Source of the DNA: Actinophytocola oryzae
Lineage (GTDB): Bacteria > Actinomycetota > Actinomycetes > Mycobacteriales > Pseudonocardiaceae
Reading direction: 5' to 3'
Length of the DNA stretch: 64,000 nucleotides
NCBI RefSeq assembly: GCF_004364325.1
Contig: NZ_SOCP01000005.1
Location: 558,001 to 622,000 of the forward strand
The notes beneath the pieces are model-generated. The model was not told the origin of the DNA. It did not search any database and was given only the letters and a program-made list of their open reading frames with translations. The position numbers and the translations under genes were made by a program. Positions 62,838 through 64,000 of this stretch are shown here, one piece after another (position 1 is the stretch's first letter; every line of letters begins with the position of its first letter).

Positions 62838-63248
62838 CTAGCGAGATGACGACGTGCGACGTCGCGCAAGCAAGTCAGGGAATTCAGTCTGAAGGACGCA
62901 GAATTCGTTGCCCCAGGGGTCTCGCATTACCCAGAAGTCGTGACTCCGCTCTTGTTGGTGGTCCCAGCGAGTTGCGCCGAGTGCTTCAAGGCGGCGCACT
63001 TCGATCTCTACGTCGTCGGTTTCGAGGTCGAGATGCATCCGCTCTTTGCCAGCCTTGGAGTCGGTAGTGAGTTGAAGTAGTACGCGTATCTCGGAGTCAG
63101 GAAGGCGCAGGCGACGATACACCTTGCTGCTTTCTGGATTGATGGGTTCTTCTGTTGCTTCGAGGGCGGCGGACCAGAAGACTGTGCCTTGGTCGAGGTC
63201 ACCGACGTCGATAACGAAGTGAGCCACTCGGCTCGCGTGTGAACTCAT
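62838..63248 (-). CDS. VOC (glyoxalase/bleomycin resistance-like) family protein
   Basis: A 136-residue protein of the vicinal oxygen chelate fold, with a beta-alpha-beta-beta-beta repeat: HFVIDVGDLDQGTVFWSAAL at the N terminus and MHLDLETDDVEIEVRRLEALGA, DFWVMRDPWGNEFCVLQ at the C terminus. Metal-ligand positions (His/Glu) appear partly present: MHLDLE and the late NEFCVL. It may be an enzyme or a binding/resistance protein. I start it at ATG 63248, overlapping the stop of the following (upstream) gene by 4 bases. Confidence 0.75.
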   Translation of the reverse strand: MSSHASRVAHFVIDVGDLDQGTVFWSAALEATEEPINPESSKVYRRLRLPDSEIRVLLQLTTDSKAGKERMHLDLETDDVEIEVRRLEALGATRWDHQQERSHDFWVMRDPWGNEFCVLQTEFPDLLARRRTSSSR

Positions 63249-64000
63249 GGCCTGCCGGCGTCGACGAGATTGTGCGCGACTCTGTGAGCGAGTTCCTCGT
63301 TGCGGGCGATGACGCCCCATCCGGTGACTACGACGCCGTCGTAGCTCATGCCGGTCCAGCGACCCCAGGCGTGTTCGCCGTGTGGGTGTAGGGCGAGGTA
63401 CATCGTGCCCTTGGACCGCACGGCACCTTCTGTTGACCGGTACCACCCCATAAGGGCCTCGTTGTCCCATATGCACAGCTCGCCGCGCCAGCTGTAGCTG
63501 CCTTCGGCCGGCGCCCTGTCGGCCTCAAGCTGGAGTCGCTCCCCTTGCTGGTGGACCGTCAGCATGTGGACGTCGACGCGGGGTACGTCGTCCTTGGACG
63601 TCTGCCAGGCGCACCACCAGTCGCCAGACAGGTCTAGCTCGTGGCTGACCACCTTCCCAGCGTCGACCTGCCGGCTCGGTGTGGAGATGGTCGGCGGCGG
63701 CGCGGGAGCCGAGGCGCCAGGTCTCGGTACGACGCTGATGCTGCCGCTGTAGGGCTGGAAGAGTTGCGCGACACCCCAGTCGGGGAACATGGCTTCCAGT
63801 ACGCGGCAGTGGTGTGAGTACGGGAGTTTGGTCAGCTCGCCGGACAGCCAGCGATAGAACTGGGCTTTGCTGGGGCCGGTATTCATCAATTCACGGTCTA
63901 GCTTGGCGGCTGCCTTGATGTACTCCCGCGCGAATGCGCTGTAGACCTGTAGGTGACGCTGCCTGAGTAGTACCTTCAGTAGGAGTGTGGTCCCGGTCTC
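63245..64000 (-). CDS. Actinobacterial HTH-type protein, 5' end cut by the window edge
   Basis: The frame is open to the right edge, so the start is outside. The visible N-terminal part (LLLKVLLRQRHLQVYSAFAREY ... AAAKLDREL, then GPSKAQFYRWLSGELTKLPY and HHCRVLEAMFPDW) resembles XRE-like proteins common in actinomycetes. They bind DNA or act beside small regulatory partners. The remaining ~150 residues are a beta-rich domain with GDWWCAWQTSKDD and WGRWTGMSYDGVVVTGWG, possibly ligand-binding. The gene is coupled to the VOC gene by a 4-base overlap. Confidence 0.7.
   Translation of the reverse strand, partial: ETGTTLLLKVLLRQRHLQVYSAFAREYIKAAAKLDRELMNTGPSKAQFYRWLSGELTKLPYSHHCRVLEAMFPDWGVAQLFQPYSGSISVVPRPGASAPAPPPTISTPSRQVDAGKVVSHELDLSGDWWCAWQTSKDDVPRVDVHMLTVHQQGERLQLEADRAPAEGSYSWRGELCIWDNEALMGWYRSTEGAVRSKGTMYLALHPHGEHAWGRWTGMSYDGVVVTGWGVIARNEELAHRVAHNLVDAGRP

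Overview
The window reads as chromosomal DNA of a high-GC filamentous actinomycete. A Pseudonocardiaceae-like genus (Lentzea, Saccharothrix or Actinosynnema type) is my inference. The grounds are strong G/C third-position bias, many start codons sitting 6-9 bases after a -10-like hexamer (leaderless style), GTG/ATGA operon overlaps, and actinobacterial hallmark genes: the fused 2-oxoglutarate E1/E2 enzyme Kgd with its small companion, nickel superoxide dismutase with its peptidase, a 10-methyl fatty acid pair, two Methyltransf_19 family methyltransferases, and an EACC1-like protein next to a caspase. No rRNA, tRNA, CRISPR array or transposase was seen.

Layout. 1-3.7 kb: end of a thiolase-like gene, a TetR gene with two matching operators, an NTF2-like protein, an alpha/beta hydrolase and a SAM methyltransferase. 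3.7-9 kb (minus strand): a secreted S15 peptidase, a secreted unknown, then tmsA-tmsB. 9.4-14.2 kb (minus): a leucine-catabolism type operon accD1-accA1-fadE, with a TetR gene at 15.3 kb that shares sequence motifs with its promoter. 16-24.5 kb: a second methyltransferase, a PAS-GGDEF protein with a degenerate EAL domain, a membrane protein with a small winged-helix regulator, a PucR regulator, alanine dehydrogenase and small unknowns. 24.6-31 kb: an ABC ATPase/permease pair and a fused heterodimer-type ABC exporter. 31-35 kb: kgd and a 58-residue protein. 35.2-37.3 kb: an odd three-gene islet (two-TM sensor-like protein, frameshifted MoaA-like radical SAM protein, nucleoside-type deaminase). 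38.5-45.3 kb (minus): a complete five-gene histidine utilisation operon hutH-hutU-M20 hydrolase-hutF-hutI, every junction a 4-base overlap. 45.4-49.3 kb: an EACC1-like protein plus a caspase fused to a trehalose-synthase-like domain, then an IclR regulator. 50.2-53.6 kb (minus): a glycine-betaine type ABC importer. 53.8-60 kb: alpha/beta hydrolase, three-PAS GGDEF-EAL protein, malic enzyme, RmlC-like epimerase, sodX and sodN. From about 60.1 kb the sequence changes to lower GC, accessory-looking DNA with a RecB-like nuclease pair, a VOC protein and a truncated DNA-binding protein at the right edge.

The strongest candidate for an undescribed system is 45377-48462. A bacterial caspase with an intact His/Cys dyad is fused through a helical linker to a full-length trehalose synthase (GH13) fold. 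In that fold the catalytic nucleophile Asp and acid/base Glu are replaced by Leu and Trp. The gene follows an EACC1-like gene by 2 bases. This looks like a conflict or cell-death protease whose sensor is a dead sugar enzyme. It lies between the hut operon and the IclR gene that plausibly controls it. Second-tier candidates are the radical SAM/deaminase islet (35166-37291) and the RecB-like nuclease pair (60718-62753).
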